NCBI GenBank assembly: GCA_007695035.1
Contig: REEO01000038.1
Location: 1-49,581 of the forward strand
Reading direction: 5' to 3'
Source of the DNA: Saprospirales bacterium
GTDB taxonomy: Bacteria > Bacteroidota > Bacteroidia > Chitinophagales > Saprospiraceae
Length of the DNA stretch: 49,581 nucleotides
Under the pieces are notes generated by a model. That model did no database searches and was not told the origin of the DNA. It saw nothing but the letters and a program-made list of their open reading frames with translations. The position numbers and the translations under genes were made by a program. Below are positions 25,461 to 34,362 of the stretch, piece after piece. The stretch's first letter is position 1. Each line of letters starts with the position of its first letter.

Positions 25461-26687
25461 ATGGCCAAAACTAAAGCGCTGTTTGCCGGAGTATTTATCT
25501 TCACAGTATTTTGTCTCCCCTTTGGAGCAAGTGCCCAGGAAGTGTTCCGCCACTCCGATGGCACACTCACCATTCGTTTTGAAGATGGTACGGAGCGAGA
25601 AGTGGTGCCCTCAGATTCAATCCTTTTCAGCAGCGCCTTTGAAGAAATAACGGTTTTAGAAAAGCAGAAACAACCCATTGGTGAACCGATGCCGGTCTAT
25701 GTTCCCGAAGATTATTACGCATCGCTTCAGGTCAGGATGAAAGAGAACCGACTCAGGGACCTGAGAATACAATTAGAGGAACTTCGGAACAAAAAAGATA
25801 AATTGGGGGAAGAGCTGGAATTCGCGCGAGAAAATCCGGGTAGGATACGCGCAGACGACCGGGTAGAACTCAGCAATCGCTTCTTTTCGGCATCCGAAGA
25901 CATTGATAAAACCAAAGAAAAAATAGCTGACGGTGAAAAGGACCTGGCCGCACTAAAACGACACTGGCATAAAAACGTATTAGCGGCCCTGCCTCTACCC
26001 AGGTTGATTCCGGTACCGGACAATTATGACATGGGAATTGCGCGCCTTGCCGACTTACCTGATGACAAACCAAAGAAAGAAGAGGAACCTGTTGTTTGGA
26101 AAGCCCCTGAGGATATACCAATGCCCATAATCCCTCACCCCAGCACGGTTGAAATAAAAGACCGCTATTACCACCCACCTTCTTTTTGTAAGCTGGAAAA
26201 AGCAGCAAAACTGGAAGATGGAAAAGTGCTTGTGCGTACTGTAAAAGAGGAACTGTTCTTTTTTCTGCCGGAAGAAATGCGCATCCACCGTCGCGGAAGA
26301 CCCATGCTTAGCTGTAAAATCAACACGGAGCGAACGGACAGGGGACTCTTTCTCCGCTTTCACATCACACTGCATATTCCGGCAGCAAGGAGGTCCTTTG
26401 GTGGACTTTCAAAATACACCCCCATACGGATTGAGCTGCTGAACGGAGAGGTGGTAAACCTTTACAACATTGAAGCCAATACAGGAACCTTCGACGACGA
26501 AACCAATTCCGTTAGATTTGAGGCCCTGGCTCCCCTGAGCGTATCCAATGCTGAAAGCCTGAGGAAAAATGACACCAACAAGATAAGACTGGGCTGGACA
26601 GGTGGGCACGAAGATTATGTAATTTACAACATTGGACTTATCAGAGACCAACTGGAATGTCTCGACAGATATTTAATAAAAAATTGA
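25461..26687 (+). CDS. Unrecognised exported protein with central coiled coil
   Basis: 408 aa, not recognised. Residues 1-25 are a signal peptide ending 'FGASAQ'. A small beta-rich part (27-60, 'HSDGTLTIRFEDGTEREVVP') is followed by a coiled coil at ~88-170 rich in Leu, Arg, Glu and Lys, then a Pro-rich linker (~180-225) and a beta-rich C-terminal domain (~230-408) including 'GLFLRFHITLHIPAARRSF' and 'YTPIRIELLNGEVVNLYNIE'. The protein is predicted to be periplasmic. Its stop is 3 nt from the miaE start, so the two are probably translated from one mRNA, although a shared role is not obvious. Confidence 0.8.
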   Translation: MAKTKALFAGVFIFTVFCLPFGASAQEVFRHSDGTLTIRFEDGTEREVVPSDSILFSSAFEEITVLEKQKQPIGEPMPVYVPEDYYASLQVRMKENRLRDLRIQLEELRNKKDKLGEELEFARENPGRIRADDRVELSNRFFSASEDIDKTKEKIADGEKDLAALKRHWHKNVLAALPLPRLIPVPDNYDMGIARLADLPDDKPKKEEEPVVWKAPEDIPMPIIPHPSTVEIKDRYYHPPSFCKLEKAAKLEDGKVLVRTVKEELFFFLPEEMRIHRRGRPMLSCKINTERTDRGLFLRFHITLHIPAARRSFGGLSKYTPIRIELLNGEVVNLYNIEANTGTFDDETNSVRFEALAPLSVSNAESLRKNDTNKIRLGWTGGHEDYVIYNIGLIRDQLECLDRYLIKN

Positions 26688-26690
26688 ACT

Positions 26691-27272
26691 ATGCTCGGAT
26701 TAAAACTCCCTACCGATCCCCGGTGGGTTAACCTGGCCAGTATGAGCCTGGAGGAAATTCTCACTGACCACGCCTACTGCGAACAAAAGGCAGCAACCTT
26801 TTGCATCTCGCTGGTGCAGCAGTACCCGGATAAAAAGGAAATGGTCGAACAGGTTTCACCGGTGGTAACCGAAGAATGGGGCCACTTTCGAATGGTGCTC
26901 AAAGAATTGGCCGACCGCGATCTCGAACTCGGTTTTCAGCGGAAAGACGAATATGTAAACAAATTACTCGGTTTCCAGAAAAAAGGAGGTTCCAGAGACG
27001 AACGACTCATAGAAAAACTCCTTACCTGCGCTCTCATTGAAGCGAGGAGCTGTGAGCGATTCCGCCTGTTGTCCGAAAAATTGGAGGACCCGGATCTGCG
27101 AAATTTCTACCATAAATTCATGGTGGCAGAAGCAGGTCACTACAAAATGTTTATCGAGCTGGCCCGGCTCTATGGCGGTCGGGAACAAGTGGACAAGCGA
27201 TGGAAGGAATACCTGGAATTTGAAGCGGAAATGCTCAAAGAACTGGAACTTCGAGGAGACCGCATGCATTAA
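26691..27272 (+). CDS. miaE: tRNA-(ms2io6A)-hydroxylase-family diiron protein
   Basis: 193 aa. MiaE is a four-helix-bundle diiron monooxygenase that hydroxylates the isopentenyl group of ms2i6A37 in tRNA. Iron ligands are visible in 'HAYCEQKAA', 'TEEWGHFRMV' (ExxH), 'IEARSCERF' and 'VAEAGHYKMF' (ExxH). The opening 'LKLPTDPRWVNLA' and 'SLEEILTDHAYCE' fit the family. It follows the coiled-coil gene by 3 nt and precedes aroC by 12 nt. The partner enzymes MiaA and MiaB are not in the window. Confidence 0.9.
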   Translation: MLGLKLPTDPRWVNLASMSLEEILTDHAYCEQKAATFCISLVQQYPDKKEMVEQVSPVVTEEWGHFRMVLKELADRDLELGFQRKDEYVNKLLGFQKKGGSRDERLIEKLLTCALIEARSCERFRLLSEKLEDPDLRNFYHKFMVAEAGHYKMFIELARLYGGREQVDKRWKEYLEFEAEMLKELELRGDRMH

Positions 27273-27284
27273 TACCCACAATCT

Positions 27285-28382
27285 ATGGCAGGTAATTTAT
27301 TTGGTAAAATCATTACTCTGAAAACCTTTGGTGAGTCTCACGGAAAGGGAATCGGAGGCATTTTAGACGGCATACCCCCGGGCCTTGAGATCAATGTCGA
27401 TGCCCTCCAAAAAAAGATGGACCGAAGGCGACCCGGGCAATCCGGTATCACTACCGCCAGATCTGAACCCGACAAAGTGGAGGTGCTGTCTGGGGTATTC
27501 AACGGTCAAAGCACCGGCATGCCCATTGGCCTGCTCATTTTCAACAAAGATGCAAAACCGGCTGATTACGAAAACATCAAGACTGTTTTCAGGCCATCAC
27601 ACGCGGATTACACCTATTCCAAAAAATACGGATTGCGCGACCCATCCGGTGGTGGCCGGTCCTCAGCCCGGGAGACAGCACTCAGAGTGGCTGCATCGTA
27701 TTTTACTGATCTTCTGTTGGAAAAATACGGAGTAGAGATAATTGCTTACGTCCATTCTGTGAAGCACCTTAGCCTTCCGCCAGATTTTTCCATTCGTAAC
27801 ACTTCCGAACTTCAGGAAAATGAGGTGCGCTGCCCGGATCCGGCACTTGCAGCGGAAATGAAGGCGATGATCAAAGAAGCTAAAGAGGAGGGCGACACCC
27901 TGGGCGGCACTATTGGGTGCGAGGTTTTCAACTGCCCTGCCGGTCTGGGGGAACCCGTATTTGACAAACTACAGGCTGATCTCGCGAAAGCCATGCTCTC
28001 CATCAATGCGTGCAAGGGCTTTGAATACGGAAGTGGTTTTCAGGGCACTTTGCTGAAAGGAAGTGAGCACAACGACGAGTTTACTTCCTCATACGATGGC
28101 GAAATAACCACCAAAACCAATTTCTCCGGAGGCATTCAGGGAGGAATTTCCAATGGAATGCCCATTTATTTCAAAGTGGCATTCAAGCCAGTAAGTACTT
28201 TGCAAAAAAAGCAAGAAAGCGTGGACAGCGAGGGGCAAAAGACAACTGTAGCAGTCAAAGGGCGCCACGACCCCTGTGTTCTTCCAAGGGCCGTGCCAAT
28301 AGTCGAGGCCATGGCAAGTCTCGTGATAGCAGACCATCTGCTGCGAAACAATGTTTATACTGGTGACCAGCGTCAGACATGA
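27285..28382 (+). CDS. aroC: Chorismate synthase
   Basis: 365 aa, full length. It converts 5-enolpyruvylshikimate-3-phosphate to chorismate, the last step of the shikimate path, using reduced FMN. Signature motifs are present: '[16 protein letters not shown]' at the N-terminus, '[17 protein letters not shown]', '[15 protein letters not shown]' (~128-142), and '[20 protein letters not shown]' near the C-terminus. It starts 12 nt after miaE. Other shikimate genes are not in the window. Confidence 0.97.
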   Translation: MAGNLFGKIITLKTFGESHGKGIGGILDGIPPGLEINVDALQKKMDRRRPGQSGITTARSEPDKVEVLSGVFNGQSTGMPIGLLIFNKDAKPADYENIKTVFRPSHADYTYSKKYGLRDPSGGGRSSARETALRVAASYFTDLLLEKYGVEIIAYVHSVKHLSLPPDFSIRNTSELQENEVRCPDPALAAEMKAMIKEAKEEGDTLGGTIGCEVFNCPAGLGEPVFDKLQADLAKAMLSINACKGFEYGSGFQGTLLKGSEHNDEFTSSYDGEITTKTNFSGGIQGGISNGMPIYFKVAFKPVSTLQKKQESVDSEGQKTTVAVKGRHDPCVLPRAVPIVEAMASLVIADHLLRNNVYTGDQRQT

Positions 28383-28473
28383 TATTTGGTGCGATGACAT
28401 GCATCTGGCATTAAAAGCCGGAAAAGAACGGTGAATAAAACATTCAGCTCAACTTTTTGATAAAATCTATTTG

Positions 28474-29934
28474 ATGAACCCAGCTGATTTTAAGAAAATC
28501 ACCCATGAAGACTTGCAGTTTTTCAAACTCAAACTGGGGGAGGAATATGTGATGCATGACGAGGAGTCACTGCTATCGCACGGCAGAGATGAAACCGAGG
28601 ACATCACCATGCCCCCCGAGGTGGTTTTAAGCCCGGAAAATGCAGATCAGGTCGCTCATATCCTGGCGTATTGCAATGAAAACAAAATACCTGTCACTGC
28701 CCGTGGAGGCGGCACAGGGCTTTCAGGTGGAGCCATACCTGTTTTTGGGGGTGTATGTCTGTCAGCAAAAAGGCTCAACAAAATACTCGAAATAGACGAA
28801 GACAATTTTCAGGTGGTTACCCAGCCCGGTGTCATTACCGAGGTGTTGCAAAATGCGGTAAAGGAAAAAGGGCTGTATTATCCGCCCGATCCTGCAAGTC
28901 GCGGCACTTGCTTTATCGGAGGCAATATTGCAGAAAACTCAGGTGGCCCCAGGGCCGTAAAATACGGAGTGGTAAGTGATTACGTACTCAACCTTGAAGT
29001 GGTGCTACCTTCGGGCGAGATCATCCGCACCGGTGCCAATGTTTTGAAAAATACCACAGGTTACAATTTGACGCAGTTGATCGTCGGCAGCGAGGGAACC
29101 CTGGGCTTTGTCACAGAAATTGTCCTAAAACTCCTGCCCCACCCCAAACACGACAAACTGCTGTTGGTTCCTTTCAAGGACGCGCTTAAAGCCGCTGAGG
29201 CCGTAGCTGAAATAGCCAAATCCGGTATATCTCCCTCCGCTCTCGAATTCATGGACAGAGATGCCGTTTTCCTGGGGCTGAAATACGCGAACGAAAAATT
29301 TTTTGAGTTGGAAGAGGACGACCAGGCCCATCTCATTGCGGAAGTGGATGGGAACGATCCCGCCCAATTGGACCTTGAAATAGAGGCCATCTATCACATT
29401 CTTCAGTCCTACCCCACCGGTGAGATGCTCTACGCGGGCACCAGTGCAGAAAAAGAGAAGATTTGGAAGATGAGGCGCAGTATCGGGGAGGCTGTCAAAA
29501 GGGAATCCTTATATAAAGAAGAGGATACCGTGGTGCCCAGATTTCAACTACCCACCCTGCTCGCATTTGTAAAAAAACTGGGCCGTGAATACGGCTTTCG
29601 CTCTGCCTGTTACGGACATGCGGGAGATGGGAACCTGCACGTCAATATCCTTAAGGGGGATATGTCGGATGAAAAATGGCGCCATGAATTGCCACTGGCG
29701 ATCAGGGAATTGTTCAGGGAAGTGAAATCACTGGGAGGCACCATTTCAGGGGAACACGGAATCGGAATGGTGCAAAAAGATTATATGGATATTGTATTCA
29801 GCCCAGTTGAAATGGAATTGATGCAGTCGATCAAAAGAGTTTTTGACCCCAATGGCATAATGAATCCGGGTAAAATTTTTCCCGACAAAATTTTCAAACC
29901 GGATGCCGACCGACCGGACCCTGTCAGGATGTAA
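28474..29934 (+). CDS. FAD-linked oxidase (GlcD / D-lactate dehydrogenase type)
   Basis: 486 aa from ATG 28474 (the TTG just before it is not needed). VAO-type FAD domain: 'ARGGGTGLSGGAIPVFGG' and 'GGNIAENSGGPRAVKYG' bind the cofactor, 'GSEGTLGFVTEI' completes the pocket. C-terminal FAD-oxidase domain: 'YGHAGDGNLHVNI' (metal/substrate-binding histidines) and 'GEHGIGMVQKDYM'. Family members oxidise 2-hydroxyacids such as glycolate or D-lactate. There is no fused iron-sulfur domain and no neighbouring GlcE/GlcF, so the electron acceptor and substrate remain open. Confidence 0.9.
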   Translation: MNPADFKKITHEDLQFFKLKLGEEYVMHDEESLLSHGRDETEDITMPPEVVLSPENADQVAHILAYCNENKIPVTARGGGTGLSGGAIPVFGGVCLSAKRLNKILEIDEDNFQVVTQPGVITEVLQNAVKEKGLYYPPDPASRGTCFIGGNIAENSGGPRAVKYGVVSDYVLNLEVVLPSGEIIRTGANVLKNTTGYNLTQLIVGSEGTLGFVTEIVLKLLPHPKHDKLLLVPFKDALKAAEAVAEIAKSGISPSALEFMDRDAVFLGLKYANEKFFELEEDDQAHLIAEVDGNDPAQLDLEIEAIYHILQSYPTGEMLYAGTSAEKEKIWKMRRSIGEAVKRESLYKEEDTVVPRFQLPTLLAFVKKLGREYGFRSACYGHAGDGNLHVNILKGDMSDEKWRHELPLAIRELFREVKSLGGTISGEHGIGMVQKDYMDIVFSPVEMELMQSIKRVFDPNGIMNPGKIFPDKIFKPDADRPDPVRM

Positions 29935-29997
29935 ATTGCCACATTTTTTTATCCACAGTAAAGACTTACCTTAGCACATTCATCAGGCAATCAAAAA

Positions 29998-30723
29998 ATG
30001 CAGAAAGCGATCAGACAATTCATACCCAATGGACTGACACTCGCCAATTTAATGGCAGGGGCAGCCGGTATTTTATTGATCATTCAAGACATGCCGCACT
30101 GGGCATTTTTGTGTCTGTTGATCGGTTTGCTGGCTGATTTTTTTGATGGATTTACCGCGAAAATGCTCAAAGTCAGCAGTCCGCTCGGTGTACAGCTCGA
30201 TTCGCTGGCAGACCTTATCACCTTTGGTTTGATGCCGGTAGTTCTTTACTTTTACCTCTCCACTGAAACCGGTGCCTCAAGCACTTTGGCGGGCGCAGCA
30301 GTCTTGTTTTTTGCGTCCTGTGCAGCATACAGGCTCGGGCGTTTCAATGTAGCCGATCAACCCGGGCCCGATTTTTCAGGTCTGCCCACCCCTGCTTCCG
30401 GGCTAACCGTAATGGCCATTTGCTGGAATATCTCGCGGCCTGAGACCATCAATTGGTTGGAAATCCAGCCCGGAGTAATTACCTCTGTGTTGATTTTGGT
30501 GTTAGGCATACTGATGGTGTCCAACATCAAGTTTTTGTCCCTGAAATTCACCAATTACCGGTTTCGCGAGAACATTCTAAAATACGCCATACTGGGTGGT
30601 TCACTAATTTTAATAATCGCACTGCGGCTCGATGCCGTTTTGCCAATCGTGATTTGGTACTTCGCCCTTTCGGCGGCATCTAATTTTGTCCCTTCTTCAA
30701 AGCCGGAAAATCCTAAAGAATAA
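29998..30723 (+). CDS. pssA: CDP-diacylglycerol--serine O-phosphatidyltransferase
   Basis: 241 aa integral membrane enzyme making phosphatidylserine, the precursor of phosphatidylethanolamine. The CDP-alcohol phosphatidyltransferase motif is present as 'DGFTAKMLKVSSPLGVQLDS' followed by LAD, i.e. DG-x2-AK-x8-G-x3-D-x3-D, with Lys in place of the usual Arg. 'IPNGLTLANLMAGAAGIL' is the usual opening of PssA, and the following 'LITFGLMPVVLYF' continues the family pattern. About seven membrane helices. No decarboxylase (psd) gene is nearby. Confidence 0.92.
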   Translation: MQKAIRQFIPNGLTLANLMAGAAGILLIIQDMPHWAFLCLLIGLLADFFDGFTAKMLKVSSPLGVQLDSLADLITFGLMPVVLYFYLSTETGASSTLAGAAVLFFASCAAYRLGRFNVADQPGPDFSGLPTPASGLTVMAICWNISRPETINWLEIQPGVITSVLILVLGILMVSNIKFLSLKFTNYRFRENILKYAILGGSLILIIALRLDAVLPIVIWYFALSAASNFVPSSKPENPKE

Positions 30724-30744
30724 ACCGAGGTAGTATATTTTGCG

Positions 30745-30752
30745 TAAATTTG
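30745..30752 (+). promoter_or_regulatory. Putative -7 box for purS-rsmI
   Basis: TAAATTTG fits TAnnTTTG exactly and ends 30 nt before the purS ATG, a typical leader length. No TTG at the proper -33 spacing is seen. Confidence 0.35.
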
Positions 30753-30782
30753 CGGTCAGTAATTAACTTTTGAAACTACATC

Positions 30783-31037
30783 ATGCAACAGTACAAAGCA
30801 TCAGTTAAGATTATGCCCCATAGCGAGTTGTTGGATCCGCAGGGAAAAACAGTGGGGAACAACCTCAAAAACCTGGACATTCACGCGGTAGAAGACGTGA
30901 GAATCGGAAAATTCATCGAATTGACCTTGGGAGCAAAGAGCGAAGAAGAGGCCAGGGAGAAGGTTGAAAAAGCGTGCAAAAAATTGCTTGCCAACCTCAT
31001 CATGGAGCAATACGAGTACGAGCTGAAAGCAGTGTAA
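30783..31037 (+). CDS. purS: Phosphoribosylformylglycinamidine synthase subunit PurS
   Basis: 84 aa, the usual size. PurS bridges PurL and PurQ in the FGAM synthase complex of purine synthesis. Visible: 'YKASVKIMPHSELLDPQGKT', 'NLDIHAVEDVRIGKFIELTL' and 'KACKKLLANLIMEQYEYEL', all typical. PurL and PurQ are not encoded here; purS being apart from them is common. rsmI starts 16 nt after its stop. Confidence 0.95.
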   Translation: MQQYKASVKIMPHSELLDPQGKTVGNNLKNLDIHAVEDVRIGKFIELTLGAKSEEEAREKVEKACKKLLANLIMEQYEYELKAV

Positions 31038-31053
31038 CCTCGAAAAAAGCACC

Positions 31054-31725
31054 ATGCTTTACCTCATCTCCACTCCTATTGGTAATCTGGAGGATATCAG
31101 CCCCCGGGCGGTCAGAGCACTAAGCGAGGCGGACTACCTGCTGGTCGAAGACAGTCGCGTGACGGGCAATTTGCTCAAAAACCTGGAGATTGACCAAAGG
31201 ATGGTCCCCTTTCACGCACACAATGAGCACAAAAAATTAGATTCCATACTTGGAGACTTACAGGCCAGCAAAAATATAGGGCTGGTCTCCGACGCGGGCA
31301 CCCCCGGCATTTCGGATCCCGGATTTCTCCTGGTGCGCGCTTGCAGGCAATCGAACTTACAGGTCACAGCCATACCCGGTCCAACAGCCGTCATTACCGC
31401 TTTGAGTATTTCGGGCATTCCTTGCGACAGGTATTTTTTTGAGGGCTTTTTACCACATAAAAAAGGCAGAAAAAAGCGGCTGGAGTTTTTGTCCCAATTG
31501 CCGGAAACCTTTGTGCTTTTTGAATCGCCCTACCGGGTCAAAAAATGCTTAAAGGAATTGAAGGATCACTGCGGTCCGACTAGATTGGCAGCCATTTGTA
31601 GGGAACTCACCAAATTGCACGAAGAGGTCCTCTACGGAGAACTTTCAGAACTCGCTGCAATCTACGAGGATCAAAAAGCACCCAGGGGTGAATTCGTTTT
31701 GGTGGTTGAGGGAAACAAAGCCTGA
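31054..31725 (+). CDS. rsmI: 16S rRNA (cytidine1402-2'-O)-methyltransferase
   Basis: 223 aa. RsmI uses S-adenosylmethionine to methylate the ribose of C1402 in 16S rRNA. The tetrapyrrole-methylase-like fold is shown by 'LYLISTPIGNLEDISPRAV', 'VEDSRVTGNLLKNL', 'LVSDAGTPGISDPGFLLV' and 'AIPGPTAVITALSISGIP'. 'FEGFLPHKKGRKKRLEFL' is a further RsmI marker. It is slightly shorter than E. coli RsmI, lacking the C-terminal extension, as in many Bacteroidota. It converges with the asparaginase-like gene, 23 nt away. Confidence 0.95.
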   Translation: MLYLISTPIGNLEDISPRAVRALSEADYLLVEDSRVTGNLLKNLEIDQRMVPFHAHNEHKKLDSILGDLQASKNIGLVSDAGTPGISDPGFLLVRACRQSNLQVTAIPGPTAVITALSISGIPCDRYFFEGFLPHKKGRKKRLEFLSQLPETFVLFESPYRVKKCLKELKDHCGPTRLAAICRELTKLHEEVLYGELSELAAIYEDQKAPRGEFVLVVEGNKA

Positions 31726-31748
31726 AAACCATTCCAGTCTTCAAACGA

Positions 31749-32765
31749 TCAATCGTAAATGGCAACCTCCCTGAATCCCGGTTTCACCACACCGCGTATC
31801 ATTCCATTGGTATTGAAGGGCATGGAATAATTGCCATTCCGGTCCACTGCAATCAATCCACCCAAACCACCTGCCTCAATCAATTTTTCATGGATAATAT
31901 ACGTGGCTGCAGAGTCCAGGGAGATGCCGCGATATTTTACCAGCGCATTTAAATCGTACGCCACGGCATAGCGGATAAAGTACTCTCCGTGTCCGGTACA
32001 GGAAACCGCCACCCCATCATTGTCAGCATAAGTTCCAGCCCCTATTATGGGCGAGTCACCTATCCTTCCAAAACGCTTGTTGGTCATTCCTCCGGTTGAA
32101 GTCCCCGCATAGAGATTGCCCGAGGCATCCAGAACGGCCACTCCGACCGTACCCATCGTATCTTCCATCATTCTTTCTGCTTCACTTTCACGGGCTCTCA
32201 GCATGGAGTTGTAGCGTTCTTCGGTAAAAAAATAAGAGTTATCGACAATCTCGCAGCCGACGGAAGCAGCAAATTGATTAGCACCTCTTCCGGTTAAAAG
32301 AACATGGGGCGATTTTTCCATTACTTTACGGGCAGCAACAATGGGATTCTTTACGGTGGTGACCCCACCAACCGCACCGGCATCCATGTCTTTTCCCGAC
32401 ATAATACTCGCATCCAACTCATTGACGCCCTCATTGGTAAAAACCGCTCCTTTTCCGGCGTTGAAAATCGGATTGTCTTCAAGTAGAGAAATCACCTCCA
32501 CCACAGCATCCAATCCACTACCTCCGTTTGCCAGTATTTCCTCTCCGATGTCCAACGCTTCTTCGATGGCATCAATGTACTCTTCCTTTCTACCTTCCGG
32601 CAGGTCATGCAGTGCAAATACACCGGCTCCTCCATGCACAACCATAACATATTCCGGAACCTCCATTTTGTCTTCCTCGTCTAATTCTGCTGCACTTTCG
32701 CAAGCGCTAAACACAAGGGCTGCTGCCAACAGCACCAAACCCCACAAAACATTGATTTTATACAT
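31749..32765 (-). CDS. Isoaspartyl peptidase / L-asparaginase (Ntn hydrolase) lipoprotein
   Basis: 338 aa. Lipoprotein signal with Cys22 in 'LVFSAC'. Type 2 asparaginase fold: 'VVHGGAGVF' (43-51), 'NPIFNAGKGAVFTNEG' and the autocleavage site before Thr206 in 'DTMGTVGVAVLD', after which 'GTSTGGMTNKRFGRIGDSPI' and 'VSCTGHGEYFIR' build the active site. The precursor should self-cleave into two chains with Thr206 as nucleophile, releasing Asp from isoaspartyl dipeptides or hydrolysing asparagine. The lipid anchor places it outside the cytoplasm. Its gene follows the acyltransferase gene by 6 nt on the same strand. Confidence 0.92.
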   Translation of the reverse strand: MYKINVLWGLVLLAAALVFSACESAAELDEEDKMEVPEYVMVVHGGAGVFALHDLPEGRKEEYIDAIEEALDIGEEILANGGSGLDAVVEVISLLEDNPIFNAGKGAVFTNEGVNELDASIMSGKDMDAGAVGGVTTVKNPIVAARKVMEKSPHVLLTGRGANQFAASVGCEIVDNSYFFTEERYNSMLRARESEAERMMEDTMGTVGVAVLDASGNLYAGTSTGGMTNKRFGRIGDSPIIGAGTYADNDGVAVSCTGHGEYFIRYAVAYDLNALVKYRGISLDSAATYIIHEKLIEAGGLGGLIAVDRNGNYSMPFNTNGMIRGVVKPGFREVAIYD

Positions 32766-32771
32766 CTTAGA

Positions 32772-34031
32772 TTAAATTATTTTAATGATTTCGAGTATTT
32801 CCCCCCTCAATTTTGCCAGCTTCCTTACCGGCTTCCAGCTTCCCCCTGCTTTGAAAAATCTCAATAAATGGAGTCGATATGGCCTGAGCCTGAGGTCAAT
32901 CCCAACACCCAAAGATAAGATTAAAATCCAGAAAAAGGAATAGGGGGAAAACCACATGACCACTAATACCGCCAACAATAGAACTGTTAAGAAGAATATG
33001 AATAATACTGCACGGACACTTGAGTAGAATTCAACATTGGCCATCGTATTGCGGCTGATGACAGTTGCTATCCAAAGCGGAAGCAAGTAAAAAAGACTGA
33101 ATGGCAGAAATAAGAGCGAGAAAATCCCCGCGGAGAGCACGGGCAACCCATTTTTTGAGAGTTTTCCAACTGTGGCATCCTCTAATTTATGTCGTTTAAG
33201 GGCACTGTCGTATTCGCTTAATTTATCTCTCAGCAGAATACCTGATTTGGATTCGGCACTTTTGTTAAACCGGTCGAGTACATTTTTTACTTCCGGGAAA
33301 GGGCTGCTCCCATTATTCCCGGAAAATTCCGGGTCATTTTTCACCACCGTCCACAGCAAAGCTCCGGTTTCCAGGTCTTCATCCCGTTCTATGTGCAAGA
33401 CACATTGATTGAGTTGCTTTTGGATTTCTGCGGTCAATTCCTTCACAGCCTTGCGCGGTTCAGTTCGGTATTCTTCAAAATAATCTTCCAGCTCAATGGC
33501 GGGGCCAATTTCCATCATCAAATCGGACCTAAAACGGCTGTGGTCATCGTAGCTGAGGCCAATGGGATGAATAACAAGCGGCAGGTCTTCTTTTTTCTCC
33601 AGGGTGCCAAAAGCCAATTTGGCCGCACCGGGCTGGACCATTCTCAGTTTTTTCACCCACTTCATACTTCCCTCACAAAAAATCAGCAACCTGGCTCCAT
33701 TGATAAGTCTTTTGTGGCATTCGCTAAATGAATCCCTGTTGCTCTTGAGTTGACTGAAACCATCCTTAAATCGGAAGACAGGTACCTGATTGGTAGCATT
33801 GAAAAACCACAAAAAACGACGGTTAAAAAGGTCGCCCCTGGTCATAAAGTGAACGTCAAAATCTACGGAAGTGGCAATCAAAGTGGGTTCCAAAAAAGCA
33901 GAGGGATGATTGACCGCAAACAACACCGGCTTTTGCTTATCCACATGCTCCATCCCCCGAATGAATATTTTTCGGAAATAAACCTTGTATCCGGGCTTTA
34001 GCCAATACTTCAAGAATCGGTACAACAACAT
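32772..34031 (-). CDS. PlsC-type glycerolipid acyltransferase with variant catalytic motif
   Basis: 419 aa. The N-terminal half (~30-230) is a 1-acyl-glycerol-3-phosphate/GPAT-type acyltransferase: 'FAVNHPSAFLEPTLIA' is the HX-D block, 'GSMKWVKKLRMVQPGAAKLA' the second and 'LPLVIHPIGLSYDD' the fourth. In the first block the acid is Glu ('NHPSAFLEP') where related yeast-type GPATs and many Bacteroidota homologues have Asp ('NHxNxFxD'). The C-terminal half has two to three membrane helices (~280-305, 325-365). It probably acylates a glycerolipid at the inner membrane. It precedes the asparaginase gene by 6 nt; a functional link is not evident. Confidence 0.85.
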   Translation of the reverse strand: MLLYRFLKYWLKPGYKVYFRKIFIRGMEHVDKQKPVLFAVNHPSAFLEPTLIATSVDFDVHFMTRGDLFNRRFLWFFNATNQVPVFRFKDGFSQLKSNRDSFSECHKRLINGARLLIFCEGSMKWVKKLRMVQPGAAKLAFGTLEKKEDLPLVIHPIGLSYDDHSRFRSDLMMEIGPAIELEDYFEEYRTEPRKAVKELTAEIQKQLNQCVLHIERDEDLETGALLWTVVKNDPEFSGNNGSSPFPEVKNVLDRFNKSAESKSGILLRDKLSEYDSALKRHKLEDATVGKLSKNGLPVLSAGIFSLLFLPFSLFYLLPLWIATVISRNTMANVEFYSSVRAVLFIFFLTVLLLAVLVVMWFSPYSFFWILILSLGVGIDLRLRPYRLHLLRFFKAGGSWKPVRKLAKLRGEILEIIKII

Positions 34032-34362
34032 GTACTTGGTTTGTTAACGGTAAAATTCCACCCGCGGTCCATTCATTCAGACCCGGCTAATTCTTAAGTT
34101 GCAGGATTTTAATTATTCCGGCCTCCAAACGTTTTCCGGCCGCAAATTAGGGTGAATTTTGCTCTTCGATAAATCATTTGCACCTTTTTCTCCAAAATTC
34201 AGGCCCAGGTTGAAGAATAGTTCATGAGAATTAAAGCAGTGAAAATTCGAAAAGCCCTACTCAAAAATGTCAGCAAATCAGCCCTATTTGCCCGCTTTAT
34301 TTTCCTGTTACAAATCAAGCAATTTAAGCAGAATCTAGCCCTTAAATTATTAACTTTGCCGC
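34032..34362. other. 331-nt divergent intergenic region before cysQ
   Basis: No gene or RNA is recognised. It holds the cysQ -7 box at its right end and the sequence TTCCGGCC twice (around 34116 and 34132), which can pair as short GC-rich arms. The promoter of the acyltransferase gene should also lie here but I see no good match. Confidence 0.4.
34351..34358 (+). promoter_or_regulatory. -7 box abutting the cysQ start codon
   Basis: TAACTTTG is a perfect TAnnTTTG match and ends only 4 nt before the cysQ ATG (34363). Initiation at the usual distance would give a transcript starting at or within a base or two of the ATG, i.e. a leaderless mRNA for the first gene of the sulfate cluster. Confidence 0.45.
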
